Virus record (IMG/VR): IMGVR_UViG_3300005436_000020 | Location: 1-36,473 of that record | Strand: one strand, 5' to 3' | Origin: a virus | Length of the DNA stretch: 36,473 nucleotides | Shown here: positions 1 through 5,213 of the stretch, one piece after another | Numbering within the stretch: the first letter of the stretch is position 1 | Layout of the letters: the number at the start of each line of letters is the position of its first letter | Position numbers and translations under genes: made by a program | The notes under the pieces: generated by a model | What the model saw: the letters and a program-made list of their open reading frames with translations, nothing else | Database searches by the model: none | Told to the model about the DNA's origin: nothing

Positions 1-15
1 CATAAACTATCAAAG
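1..15. repeat. Terminal direct repeat, left copy
   Basis: These 15 bases (CATAAACTATCAAAG) are repeated exactly as the last 15 bases of the window. The simplest reading is overlap left by assembling a circular or circularly permuted genome. A true terminal repeat or cohesive end cannot be excluded from sequence alone. The P22-like terminase and portal favour headful packaging and circular permutation. Confidence 0.85.
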
Positions 16-16
16 C

Positions 17-100
17 TGGGGGAGGGAGAAGGATTCGAACCCACGAAGACAGAGCCAGCAAATTTACACCCCCCCCCTTTGACCGTTCAGGAACCCCTCC
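17..100 (-). tRNA. tRNA-Tyr(GTA)-like gene, degenerate (possible pseudo-tRNA)
   Basis: Read leftward, the 84 nt match the layout of bacterial tRNA-Tyr: a 7-bp acceptor stem (GGAGGGG with TCCCTCC), TT at 8-9, a D-arm with GGTCAAAGG, the anticodon loop TGTAAA with GTA, a long variable arm, the T-loop TTCGAAT and an encoded CCA. Three parts are damaged. The anticodon stem is a G-run (C9 on the plus strand at 69-77) facing TTTGC, so it pairs badly. The T-stem GTGGG faces CCTTC with a mismatch. The discriminator is C, not the A expected for tyrosyl-tRNA synthetase. The homopolymer could also hide a sequencing error. Base 100 is shared with the stop codon of the upstream gene, so the tRNA probably lies on the same transcript. 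Confidence 0.7.
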
Positions 101-351
101 TAAATATTTAAATCCCCAAGCAAATCTTTAATGCTTTTCGCAGAACTTAATCCTTTACCTGTTCTCGCTTCTTTTATAGCTTTCCTTGTTTCTGCATTAG
201 GACGAACTTCACAATGCCCGCGCCATTCATATGATTTACAATGTGGACATGCAATTGGCTCTGGTTTTCTAGGTATCCATACCCAATCGCAGCGCGTACA
301 CTTCGCTGAATCTTTCAATCTTCTTTTACCATCTTTCGTATAATTCATCAT
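100..351 (-). CDS. Small zinc-ribbon protein (83 aa)
   Basis: A CxxC pair at residues 18-21 (CTRC) and a second at 35-38 (CPHC) make a zinc ribbon. The rest is basic at the N-terminus, with a helical, charged C-terminus. It may bind nucleic acid, but I recognise no specific family. Its start lies next to the predicted transcription start of the near-consensus promoter at 360-387, so the mRNA would have almost no leader. ATG codons at 351 and 348 are both possible. A GAGGAG lies about 15 nt upstream, inside the promoter spacer and probably upstream of the transcript. The gene is followed by the tRNA-like sequence and, across the contig junction, by the leader of the long leftward unit. A role in late transcription is possible from position only. 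Confidence 0.7.
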   Translation of the reverse strand: MMNYTKDGKRRLKDSAKCTRCDWVWIPRKPEPIACPHCKSYEWRGHCEVRPNAETRKAIKEARTGKGLSSAKSIKDLLGDLNI

Positions 352-359
352 ATAAACAA

Positions 360-387
360 AGTATACTCCTCATAATAATAATGTCAA
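360..387 (-). promoter_or_regulatory. Strong sigma70-type promoter, leftward
   Basis: On the minus strand TTGACA (387-382) is followed after 16 nt by TATACT (365-360). This is 6/6 and 5/6 to consensus. The start site should fall near 352-354, right at the ATG of the zinc-ribbon gene. The sequence upstream of it (about 405-420) holds two direct TTGCAAA copies that could be an operator between this promoter and the rightward one. Confidence 0.75.
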
Positions 388-404
388 CTCTTTTTTAAAA
401 ATAT

Positions 405-433
405 TTGCAAATAATTGCAAAATAATTTATACG
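405..433 (+). promoter_or_regulatory. Possible promoter for the small rightward genes
   Basis: TTGCAA (405-410), a 17-nt spacer and TATACG (428-433) form a weaker sigma70-like promoter. The start would fall near 440, ahead of the small genes at 474, 607 and 813. The -35 box lies in the duplicated TTGCAAA element, so both divergent promoters could share regulation. Confidence 0.4.
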
Positions 434-473
434 TACTAGAATAACTTAATATTCAATTTAGTATAGGCAACTC

Positions 474-632
474 ATGTTACAACAACTGGCACTTATAGAA
501 ATCGCTTTAATTGAAGCGCTTAAAAATATCCTTGTTAATCCATCTGTGCTTGCAGCAGATTTACATATTGCCTATTCAATTTATCGCGATTTAAAGGGAA
601 TACATCATGACAGTATTGAAAGCAAAAGCTAG
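474..632 (+). CDS. Hypothetical 52-aa protein
   Basis: A short frame begins MLQQLALIEIALIEALKN and ends ESKS. The first half is an amphipathic leucine/isoleucine-rich helix. There is no strong ribosome site (only GGCAA close to the ATG). It overlaps the next gene by 26 nt in another frame. Support is the position just after the predicted promoter and the helix-like composition; I do not recognise a family. Confidence 0.4.
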   Translation: MLQQLALIEIALIEALKNILVNPSVLAADLHIAYSIYRDLKGIHHDSIESKS

Positions 633-816
633 AAACAAACTTCCAAAAGAAAAATTTGGACTTCCTGGCGAACGAAAGTACCCGCTTAACAACAAATCTC
701 ACGCCGCCAATGCAAAAGCGCGCGCTACTCAGATGGTTAATAAAGGCAAACTTTCTCCTGCATCTAAATCAAAAATAGACGCGAAAGCGAATAAAATATT
801 AGGAAAAAAGAAATGA
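607..816 (+). CDS. Small basic phage protein (69 aa), DUF6582-like
   Basis: The N-terminal half has the pattern LPKEKFGLPGERKYPLNNKS followed by HAANAKARAT. This resembles a small conserved phage domain that I recall as DUF6582, often found alone or fused to head proteins. The remainder is lysine-rich and ends LGKKK. Its function is not established. AAAGGGAATACATC precedes the ATG. Its stop overlaps the start of the next gene by 4 nt (ATGA), so the two are probably translated together. Confidence 0.65.
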   Translation: MTVLKAKARNKLPKEKFGLPGERKYPLNNKSHAANAKARATQMVNKGKLSPASKSKIDAKANKILGKKK

Positions 817-995
817 GCAATTTACCCAATGATGATGTTAGAACTAATAACCGCTCAACCGCAGTTATGAAAACTAAGAAAGACCAAGCCTCTAAAACTA
901 TGCAAAATCAATCTAAGAAATCGAGCATGGGAACGAGCAAAAAAACTGCACCCAAACGCAATGTAAAAGTTACAAATTCTGTAACAAATTATTAA
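813..995 (+). CDS. Lysine/serine-rich hypothetical protein (60 aa)
   Basis: This is a low-complexity basic protein rich in K, S, T and N. It is likely disordered and may bind nucleic acid or pack into the virion with its basic neighbour. The start overlaps the upstream stop as ATGA, and its own stop overlaps the convergent rusA stop by 4 nt. A perfect dyad GTTACA-N5-TGTAAC (969-985) lies at its 3-prime end. No family is recognised. Confidence 0.5.
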   Translation: MSNLPNDDVRTNNRSTAVMKTKKDQASKTMQNQSKKSSMGTSKKTAPKRNVKVTNSVTNY

Positions 996-1423
996 AGCGA
1001 AAAACTTCCTAAAAAACCTTTAATTATTCCCTGTTCGCGAATCGCGAATGGGGAATAAGCACATTGTATTCTCAAGTCAATCAAACCACCTTTAACAACT
1101 TTATTAATCTTTATCGTATGGTCATCCACAATCTGAGAATCATCCTCATACAATCCAGCATGTTGGAGCGCATCAAATAACGCTTTTTTTATGTTGTCTA
1201 TATCTCTTTTGCGTTTATCCGGAGGATAGATGATTATCTCCACCATTAAATCGCCATTCATGGCCTCTCCGTCCCACTTTCCTACTCCCCCAAGGCACTC
1301 ATGAAGGGTTGCCCAAATAATCTTCCTGTAGGCCTTCCCAGCAGGGTTTATAGCGATGCCTCTTTTCGTCCTCATGTAATAATGATTTACAGAGGGTGGA
1401 TAAGGAAGATTAAACTGAAGCAT
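992..1423 (-). CDS. rusA: RusA-type Holliday junction resolvase
   Basis: The protein (143 aa from this start) cuts four-way DNA junctions arising in phage recombination and replication. The N-terminus has the family signature LPYPPSVNHYY. The acidic catalytic motif RDIDNIKKALFDALQ is near residue 75, followed by GLYEDDSQI; these supply the three aspartates expected in RusA. The start at 1423 is chosen because GGAGGG lies 6 nt upstream; a frame extension to 1456 lacks this. It is the last gene of the leftward early unit and overlaps the upstream gene by 14 nt. Its 3-prime end contains the 1026-1056 hairpin. The annealing protein of the same module is in the opposite operon. Confidence 0.88.
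   Translation of the reverse strand: MLQFNLPYPPSVNHYYMRTKRGIAINPAGKAYRKIIWATLHECLGGVGKWDGEAMNGDLMVEIIIYPPDKRKRDIDNIKKALFDALQHAGLYEDDSQIVDDHTIKINKVVKGGLIDLRIQCAYSPFAIREQGIIKGFLGSFSL
1026..1056 (+). terminator. 14-bp hairpin downstream of the rightward genes
   Basis: Arms 1026-1039 and 1043-1056 around the loop AAT pair over all 14 positions on the plus-strand RNA if two G-U pairs are allowed. On the minus-strand RNA the same two positions would be A-C mismatches, so the fold is better for rightward transcripts. It lies 31 nt after the stop at 995 and inside the 3-prime end of the convergent rusA gene. No U-run follows, so it is not a classical intrinsic terminator. Confidence 0.5.
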
Positions 1424-1640
1424 TCTTCCCTCCATTCTCACGAAAAACCAAAGCATTCACAGATTCTTCTGCGTAATAAATAAGCATTTTATACTCAGGG
1501 TCTTGTATGTGCCTATAAAATTCTTTCTGAACTTGCGCCTCAAAATATAATCGGGCTTTTTCTTCCTCAAAAAAAACAGCCTCTAAAATATCATAGTCAT
1601 TCTCATAATTTTTATGATAAATCATCCATGCATTATTCAT
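1410..1640 (-). CDS. Hypothetical protein (76 aa)
   Basis: It is a tyrosine- and glutamate-rich small protein beginning MNNAWMIYHKNYENDYDI, with no recognised domain. The start at 1640 is preferred over 1655 because a purine-rich GGGGGTGGGG sits directly before it. It overlaps the stop of the gene before it and the start of rusA after it, so it belongs to the same polycistronic message. Confidence 0.6.
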   Translation of the reverse strand: MNNAWMIYHKNYENDYDILEAVFFEEEKARLYFEAQVQKEFYRHIQDPEYKMLIYYAEESVNALVFRENGGKNASV

Positions 1641-1971
1641 CCCCACCCCCTTCAATCATCGTCGTCAGTTTATTAACTGTTTCAATTAATTGATTTACTC
1701 TCATCTCAAGCTCAGCATTTGTAGCCCATTCGTCGCCGTCCAATAAATGAATCTTCATCGAATTCAAAGGCGTGTCTTCTTTGAATTTAAAATATCTTTG
1801 AATATTTGCCGCGATAATGGGAGGGATATCAAACTCAGGCTTAGGTTTCTCGGTTATTTTATGAATAAATTTTTTAAGAATTCCTTTAATGCCATCATCG
1901 CTAAAATCTTTAGTTCCTATCATTAAATCAATAACCATTTCTAATCTGTCAGCTTCGTCTTTAGTCAGCAT
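1633..1971 (-). CDS. Hypothetical protein (112 aa), MLTKxE family
   Basis: It starts MLTKDEADRLEMVIDL, contains a lysine/proline linker (EKPKPEFDIPP) and ends with a helix of the form RVNQLIETVNKL. The same layout occurs in the 79-aa protein at 4974-5213 in the divergent operon, so the two look like distant paralogues. The gene overlaps its upstream neighbour by 11 nt. Function unknown. Confidence 0.65.
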   Translation of the reverse strand: MLTKDEADRLEMVIDLMIGTKDFSDDGIKGILKKFIHKITEKPKPEFDIPPIIAANIQRYFKFKEDTPLNSMKIHLLDGDEWATNAELEMRVNQLIETVNKLTTMIEGGGDE

Positions 1972-2290
1972 CAGTCACCTCCACAAGTATATACCGCTTC
2001 GATAAATCTAGATGGCATGCATAACGCTCATTAGGTTCTCCAGACCTCAGATATTTTCCAGAATTTTGAACATGCACTTCGTCTTCCTTTGACTTACAAT
2101 CTTTTGGATCGGATATCCTGCAAATTTCCCCACAATTATTTAAATAAATATCTCCCATCCGGATTTCTCGCTTAGATTTTTCTGTAAATTCATTAACGCA
2201 ATCGATTAAATAATCGTTCCTAGACGATTGAACCGCCCAAACAGCAGTTATTTTGTTTAATAAAATATTCGCTTCTTCTCTAGTCAACAT
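1961..2290 (-). CDS. Hypothetical protein (109 aa), MLTREEA start
   Basis: The start at 2290 is supported by GGAG eight nt upstream; a longer frame to 2323 has no such site. The N-terminus (MLTREEANILLNKI) resembles the two other MLTKxE proteins. The C-terminal half has IRMGDIYLNNCGEICRI, a small beta-rich segment reminiscent of the GDI motif of YopX-like proteins such as its upstream neighbour. It overlaps that neighbour by 11 nt. Function unknown. Confidence 0.6.
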   Translation of the reverse strand: MLTREEANILLNKITAVWAVQSSRNDYLIDCVNEFTEKSKREIRMGDIYLNNCGEICRISDPKDCKSKEDEVHVQNSGKYLRSGEPNERYACHLDLSKRYILVEVTDAD

Positions 2291-2855
2291 TTTCTTCTCC
2301 AAATTTATATACTTCAACTTCACCCGCTTTCACTTGCCTTAACCCTTCAAGAGCGTCTTTAACAAACTGCGGGGGCAATTTCTCTTCTTTCATCAATTCA
2401 GAATTTTCTTTCCCAAATTGTCCCCAGTATTTAACGCCCTCTTTAACGAAGTCCTCTTGCCATTTTAATTCTTTGAGATCAACTAAATAATCTTCAATAC
2501 AAAGAGAAGGAGGGAGATCTGTATGAAGCACCTCTGGATTCTCATGATTATTCCCAATAATCGTTAATTGCTCTGAATCATAAGCGCCGCAATGAATTTG
2601 AATATCTTTAAAAATAAAACATCCATCCTCAAAAACCACCACATCATTACAACTACTCGTAGGTTCTTGAATATGCACTATATCGCCTTCAAATATTTCT
2701 TGTTCATTACAATCTAGTTTTTCGGTCGTCCTCATCCAAATATAATCGTCATCATCATTCAAATACATATACACGCTGTCTTCACTCATCATCTCTTCAG
2801 CAGTAATCATGATTTTAATATCTTTGTTCCAAGCTCGTTGTTTATGTGGCCTCAT
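2280..2855 (-). CDS. YopX-like protein (191 aa)
   Basis: Residues about 1-110 fit the phage YopX family: the N-terminal RPHKQRAWNKDIKIM, a middle strand YIWMRTTEKLDCN, and the hallmark QEIFEGDIVHI, then a beta-rich part. The C-terminal 80 residues are charged and helical, an extension beyond the usual domain. YopX proteins are common in temperate phages but have no established function. It is the first gene downstream of the candidate origin, and its start is followed by overlapping small genes down to rusA. Confidence 0.7.
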   Translation of the reverse strand: MRPHKQRAWNKDIKIMITAEEMMSEDSVYMYLNDDDDYIWMRTTEKLDCNEQEIFEGDIVHIQEPTSSCNDVVVFEDGCFIFKDIQIHCGAYDSEQLTIIGNNHENPEVLHTDLPPSLCIEDYLVDLKELKWQEDFVKEGVKYWGQFGKENSELMKEEKLPPQFVKDALEGLRQVKAGEVEVYKFGEENVD

Positions 2856-2934
2856 TTTTAATTCTCCGTACGTTGTTATTAATATCCTTGTTCATAATAA
2901 TAATAAAACAACCTCCTGTCAACCCTCTTTTGAG

Positions 2935-3175
2935 ATTTTTTTTAGAAAGAGGATTTTTTCGATTGAAAATCTTTCTTTGTTAATATTTCTTTTAATATCA
3001 GTATTAATATCAATATTTATATACAGTAAAGCTACTTTACTACCCTAGTAAAGACACTTTACTACCTGGTAAAGCTACTTTACTACCCCCTGGTAAAGCT
3101 ACTTTACTACCATGTGTATAACCTGTGGATAAGTCTTATTCTTCTTTTGCAATCATAAACATATCCTGTGGATAA
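2935..3175. other. Candidate replication origin: AT-rich tract, four iterons, three DnaA boxes
   Basis: Four direct copies of a 19-bp element (GTAAAGCTACTTTACTACC) lie at 3026-3044, 3048-3066, 3069-3087 and 3093-3111. The second differs in two bases (GAC for CTA in the centre plus neighbour). Start-to-start spacing is 22, 21 and 24 bp, about two helical turns. Each iteron contains the inverted repeat GTAAAG-N3-CTTTAC. Directly beside them are DnaA-box matches on the minus strand: TTATACACA (3113-3121) and two perfect TTATCCACA (3124-3132, 3167-3175). A very AT-rich stretch (about 2935-3022) with repeated AATATCA could unwind. The layout resembles lambda ori, and a winged-helix gene is adjacent. 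Confidence 0.7.
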
Positions 3176-3206
3176 CTTTTATTTAATAGAGATATTGCTT
3201 AATTAT

Positions 3207-3521
3207 TTAAGTATATTTGATAGGGCTTTCTTTGAATGAAATAATTAAATCATTGTTTATAATGTAATAGTTTGATTTATTATTTCCACCCTTTTTCCTT
3301 TTCTCGACACTGATTATCCCGATAAACTCTAGTTGTTTTAAAGCTGCGATAACGGTTGGTTTAGAGAGACGGCATTTTTTTGCAATTGTATTGAGCGAAG
3401 GGAAGCACGCCCCTGATTGTCCATCATGAGTATGACAGGCTAAGCATAATAGAACATGATGTTGACATGCTGTCATGGGGAGCTTGGAGTTCATTATAGA
3501 GACCATTAACGAAGTGCTCAT
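3207..3521 (-). CDS. Winged-helix DNA-binding protein, candidate origin binder (104 aa)
   Basis: Residues about 40-85 form a winged helix of the HTH_36/replication-protein-O type: FPSLNTIAKKCRLSKPTVIA, then a recognition helix and the wing GIISVEKRKKGGNNKSNYYI. Such domains begin phage replication initiators, which are usually longer and carry a second domain that loads helicase. Here the protein ends soon after the wing. It lies next to the four iterons, which it may bind as a dimer since each is palindromic. It could instead be a transcription regulator acting at these sites. It is cotranscribed with the repressor gene upstream. Confidence 0.7.
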   Translation of the reverse strand: MSTSLMVSIMNSKLPMTACQHHVLLCLACHTHDGQSGACFPSLNTIAKKCRLSKPTVIAALKQLEFIGIISVEKRKKGGNNKSNYYIINNDLIISFKESPIKYT

Positions 3522-3533
3522 GGAACGTCCGTG

Positions 3534-3770
3534 TTAATTAAATAAGAAGATATCAGGTCTAAGCGTTTCTTTTTTTATGCCATATCTTGATTCAAGAAGG
3601 AGGCATAGATGAGCGCCCGGTAAATTTGTACCCTTAATGATGAGACTAATTGTTTGTCGGCTTGTATTCAATGCCGCCGCTAATCTATTCTGATTACCTA
3701 ATTGTTTTGACAATCTGCTAAATGTTTTTTTAATGCATTCTCTTTCTTTTGTTGTGAGGTTTGTTATCAT
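3534..3770 (-). CDS. Cro/YdaS-like transcriptional repressor (78 aa)
   Basis: A helix-turn-helix covers about residues 26-50 (NRLAAALNTSRQTISLIIKG). After it comes GAHLCLLLESRYGIKKETLRPDIF, the C-terminal pattern of YdaS/Cro-type small repressors. AAGGGAAG precedes the ATG. It is transcribed divergently from the rightward early operon. The 160-bp gap between them holds a promoter on each strand and a perfect dyad over the rightward -35 box. It is the best candidate for the switch protein of this phage. There is no protease or RecA-cleavage domain, so it resembles Cro more than a full CI. Confidence 0.8.
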   Translation of the reverse strand: MITNLTTKERECIKKTFSRLSKQLGNQNRLAAALNTSRQTISLIIKGTNLPGAHLCLLLESRYGIKKETLRPDIFLFN

Positions 3771-3808
3771 GGCTTCCCTTTAGTTAGCTTAAGCGACAAG
3801 AATTAACT

Positions 3809-3837
3809 ACTATATTGCAAGAATTGTAGGAAAACAA
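3809..3837 (-). promoter_or_regulatory. Leftward promoter of the repressor operon
   Basis: On the minus strand TTGTTT (3837-3832), a 17-nt spacer and TATAGT (3814-3809) form a moderate sigma70 promoter. The start is expected near 3802, giving a leader of about 30 nt before the ATG at 3770. Confidence 0.55.
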
Positions 3838-3866
3838 CTAATATTAAAAATATTTTAAATAATTGC

Positions 3867-3895
3867 TTGACAGGTGTTGTCAATGATCCTAGACT
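3867..3895 (+). promoter_or_regulatory. Rightward early promoter with overlapping operator
   Basis: TTGACA (3867-3872) is a perfect -35 box. After 17 nt comes TAGACT (3890-3895). The -35 box is also the left arm of a perfect dyad TTGACA-GGTGT-TGTCAA (3867-3883). A protein bound there would block RNA polymerase. The divergent repressor gene makes that protein the obvious candidate. A GAGGAG site and the first ATG (3931) follow. Confidence 0.7.
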
Positions 3896-3930
3896 AAGAA
3901 TTGTAACAACAACAGAGGAGATTTAGAGAG

Positions 3931-4140
3931 ATGACACCAGCTGAACAAATAGACGATTATATTGAACATTTAGTAGAAGAGAAAGGAGTTAGAAGCATTT
4001 TTGAGTTATCTAAGCCCCAAGCTGCAAAGCTGGCTTATTGGACTCTAGTGCAAAATAGTATGTATAAGACCTTAACTCATCTTATGCAGAAATCTATTAG
4101 TGACTATATTAAGGCGTCTAAAAAGAAGAAGATTAGATAA
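3931..4140 (+). CDS. Hypothetical early protein (69 aa)
   Basis: This is the first gene after the operator-controlled promoter, with a good AGAGGAG ribosome site. The sequence is helical, begins MTPAEQIDDYIEHLVEEKGV and has a basic tail KASKKKKIR. No family is recognised. Its position as the first early gene is typical for antitermination or host-takeover proteins, but nothing in the sequence proves either. Confidence 0.65.
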   Translation: MTPAEQIDDYIEHLVEEKGVRSIFELSKPQAAKLAYWTLVQNSMYKTLTHLMQKSISDYIKASKKKKIR

Positions 4141-4171
4141 TAATAACTTTAATAATAATGAGGGATTAGTT

Positions 4172-4408
4172 ATGGAATATATAGAGTGGATGAATAATTT
4201 GCGTCATGCTAAAGATGTGATTGCAGCCGTAATGCCAGAGGTAATCGATGCGATGGAAGCTCATGCGCAACATTATAAACATCAAGATTTAGAGATTGCT
4301 TTGATGCCTGATGAAGCATGGGATATTCTGCAAGATGAATATTTTGAAGTAGAGCATAAGCTTTATCAATTTAACCCAGAAGAAGAATATGGAGTGGAAC
4401 GACGATGA
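4172..4408 (+). CDS. Hypothetical protein (78 aa)
   Basis: The start at 4172 follows GAGGGATTAGTT; an upstream frame extension to 4100 is basic low-complexity sequence and is rejected. The protein is acidic and helical (MEYIEWMNNLRHAKDVIAAV), with no recognised domain. Its stop overlaps the next start (ATGA). Confidence 0.65.
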   Translation: MEYIEWMNNLRHAKDVIAAVMPEVIDAMEAHAQHYKHQDLEIALMPDEAWDILQDEYFEVEHKLYQFNPEEEYGVERR

Positions 4409-4716
4409 GTAAATTAAAAACAGATGATGAAATAAAATCTTTAATGCAACAAACTATTCAAGCTGTGCATTCTATTTTAACGAAAGAGCAGCCATTGAAA
4501 GTTCCGGAAACAGATAGAATTATGGATATGCTTTTTTCTTACTTTTTAGAAAGTTCAGTTAAATCTATTCCTGAGTTTCTAAGAAAAGATTATCTGAAAT
4601 ACAGAATGCTTGAGCTTTCTAGAATAGTTGCGTGTGGACTTGAAGATATTGAAGGTTTTGAGTGTGAAGATTGTAAGAATGGCACGCATGGTAAAACCGC
4701 TCACTTTGATGCTTAA
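4405..4716 (+). CDS. Hypothetical protein (103 aa) with a C-terminal CxxC
   Basis: It is mostly helical; the only marked motif is CEDC near residue 90, in a short Cys/His tail (FECEDCKNGTHGKTAHFDA) that might bind a metal. The start overlaps the preceding gene by 4 nt. The stop TAA opens a repeated intergenic module that supplies the ribosome site of the next gene. Confidence 0.6.
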   Translation: MSKLKTDDEIKSLMQQTIQAVHSILTKEQPLKVPETDRIMDMLFSYFLESSVKSIPEFLRKDYLKYRMLELSRIVACGLEDIEGFECEDCKNGTHGKTAHFDA

Positions 4717-4739
4717 TAATAACAACGGAGATAATAATA

Positions 4740-4823
4740 ATGAAAATTTTAAATACTGCTTTTTGGCTCGCTGTTCTATGTGGAACAATGTATTATTCCT
4801 TTTGTCTAATAGGAGGGATGTAA
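4740..4823 (+). CDS. Membrane microprotein (27 aa)
   Basis: A single hydrophobic segment follows a lone lysine (MKILNTAFWLAVLCGTMYYS), long enough to cross the membrane once. It has the same GGAGATAATAATAATG start context as two other genes in this operon, and its stop is one nt before the next ATG. The ribosome site of the next gene lies within its last codons. It might be translated only to couple the next gene. Confidence 0.5.
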   Translation: MKILNTAFWLAVLCGTMYYSFCLIGGM

Positions 4824-4824
4824 T

Positions 4825-4971
4825 ATGTACGGTGATTTAGATATATTTGAAGACTTTGACGATCAATTTGCTCATGATGGATCAATCGAAGATGATATAC
4901 CAGATTCAGTTGGTTTGGCATATTTAGAAGAAAGATTAATTGGCTGTGATGAAATACCTTTTGGAGAATAA
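4825..4971 (+). CDS. Strongly acidic small protein (48 aa)
   Basis: It has a GGAGG site 8 nt upstream. The sequence begins MYGDLDIFEDFDDQFAHD and continues with more D and E; only a few basic residues are present. Acidic early phage proteins of this size sometimes mimic DNA to block restriction or repair enzymes, but nothing here shows that function directly. It is followed after two nt by the next gene. Confidence 0.55.
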   Translation: MYGDLDIFEDFDDQFAHDGSIEDDIPDSVGLAYLEERLIGCDEIPFGE

Positions 4972-4973
4972 TA

Positions 4974-5213
4974 ATGTTAACTAAAGAAGAATCTAAAGAG
5001 TTTATGAGAATACTTCAATTAGAAAATAAAAATAGTAATAAGGGAACTTTCCGAGAAGATGTAGAGACAGTTTTAAAGCAATTTACAGAAAATCCTAAAA
5101 TTGAAAATATTGGTTTTATTGAGGGGGCTTTTGGAGTGCATGCTTTAGCTGCTAAATTAAATGAAGTCATCAGTGCTGTAAATAAATTAATTGGAGATAA
5201 TAATAATGAATGA
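4974..5213 (+). CDS. Hypothetical protein (79 aa), MLTKxE family
   Basis: It begins MLTKEESKEFMRILQL and ends in a helix with LNEVISAVNKLIG. This matches the layout of the 112-aa protein at 1633-1971 in the divergent operon (MLTK start, LKxF plus NPK/KPK in the middle, VNKL at the end). GGAGAATAATAATG is its start context. It overlaps the annealing-protein gene by 8 nt. Function unknown. Confidence 0.65.
   Translation: MLTKEESKEFMRILQLENKNSNKGTFREDVETVLKQFTENPKIENIGFIEGAFGVHALAAKLNEVISAVNKLIGDNNNE

Noticed and set aside
1424-1456. N-terminal extension of RusA
   Set aside because: The GGAGGG ribosome site is just before 1423, and the extension does not match the family start.
2809-3048. 79-codon rightward frame across the iteron region
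   Set aside because: It overlaps the start of the YopX-like gene and runs into the iterons; its hydrophobic composition follows from the AT-rich DNA, and it has no ribosome site.
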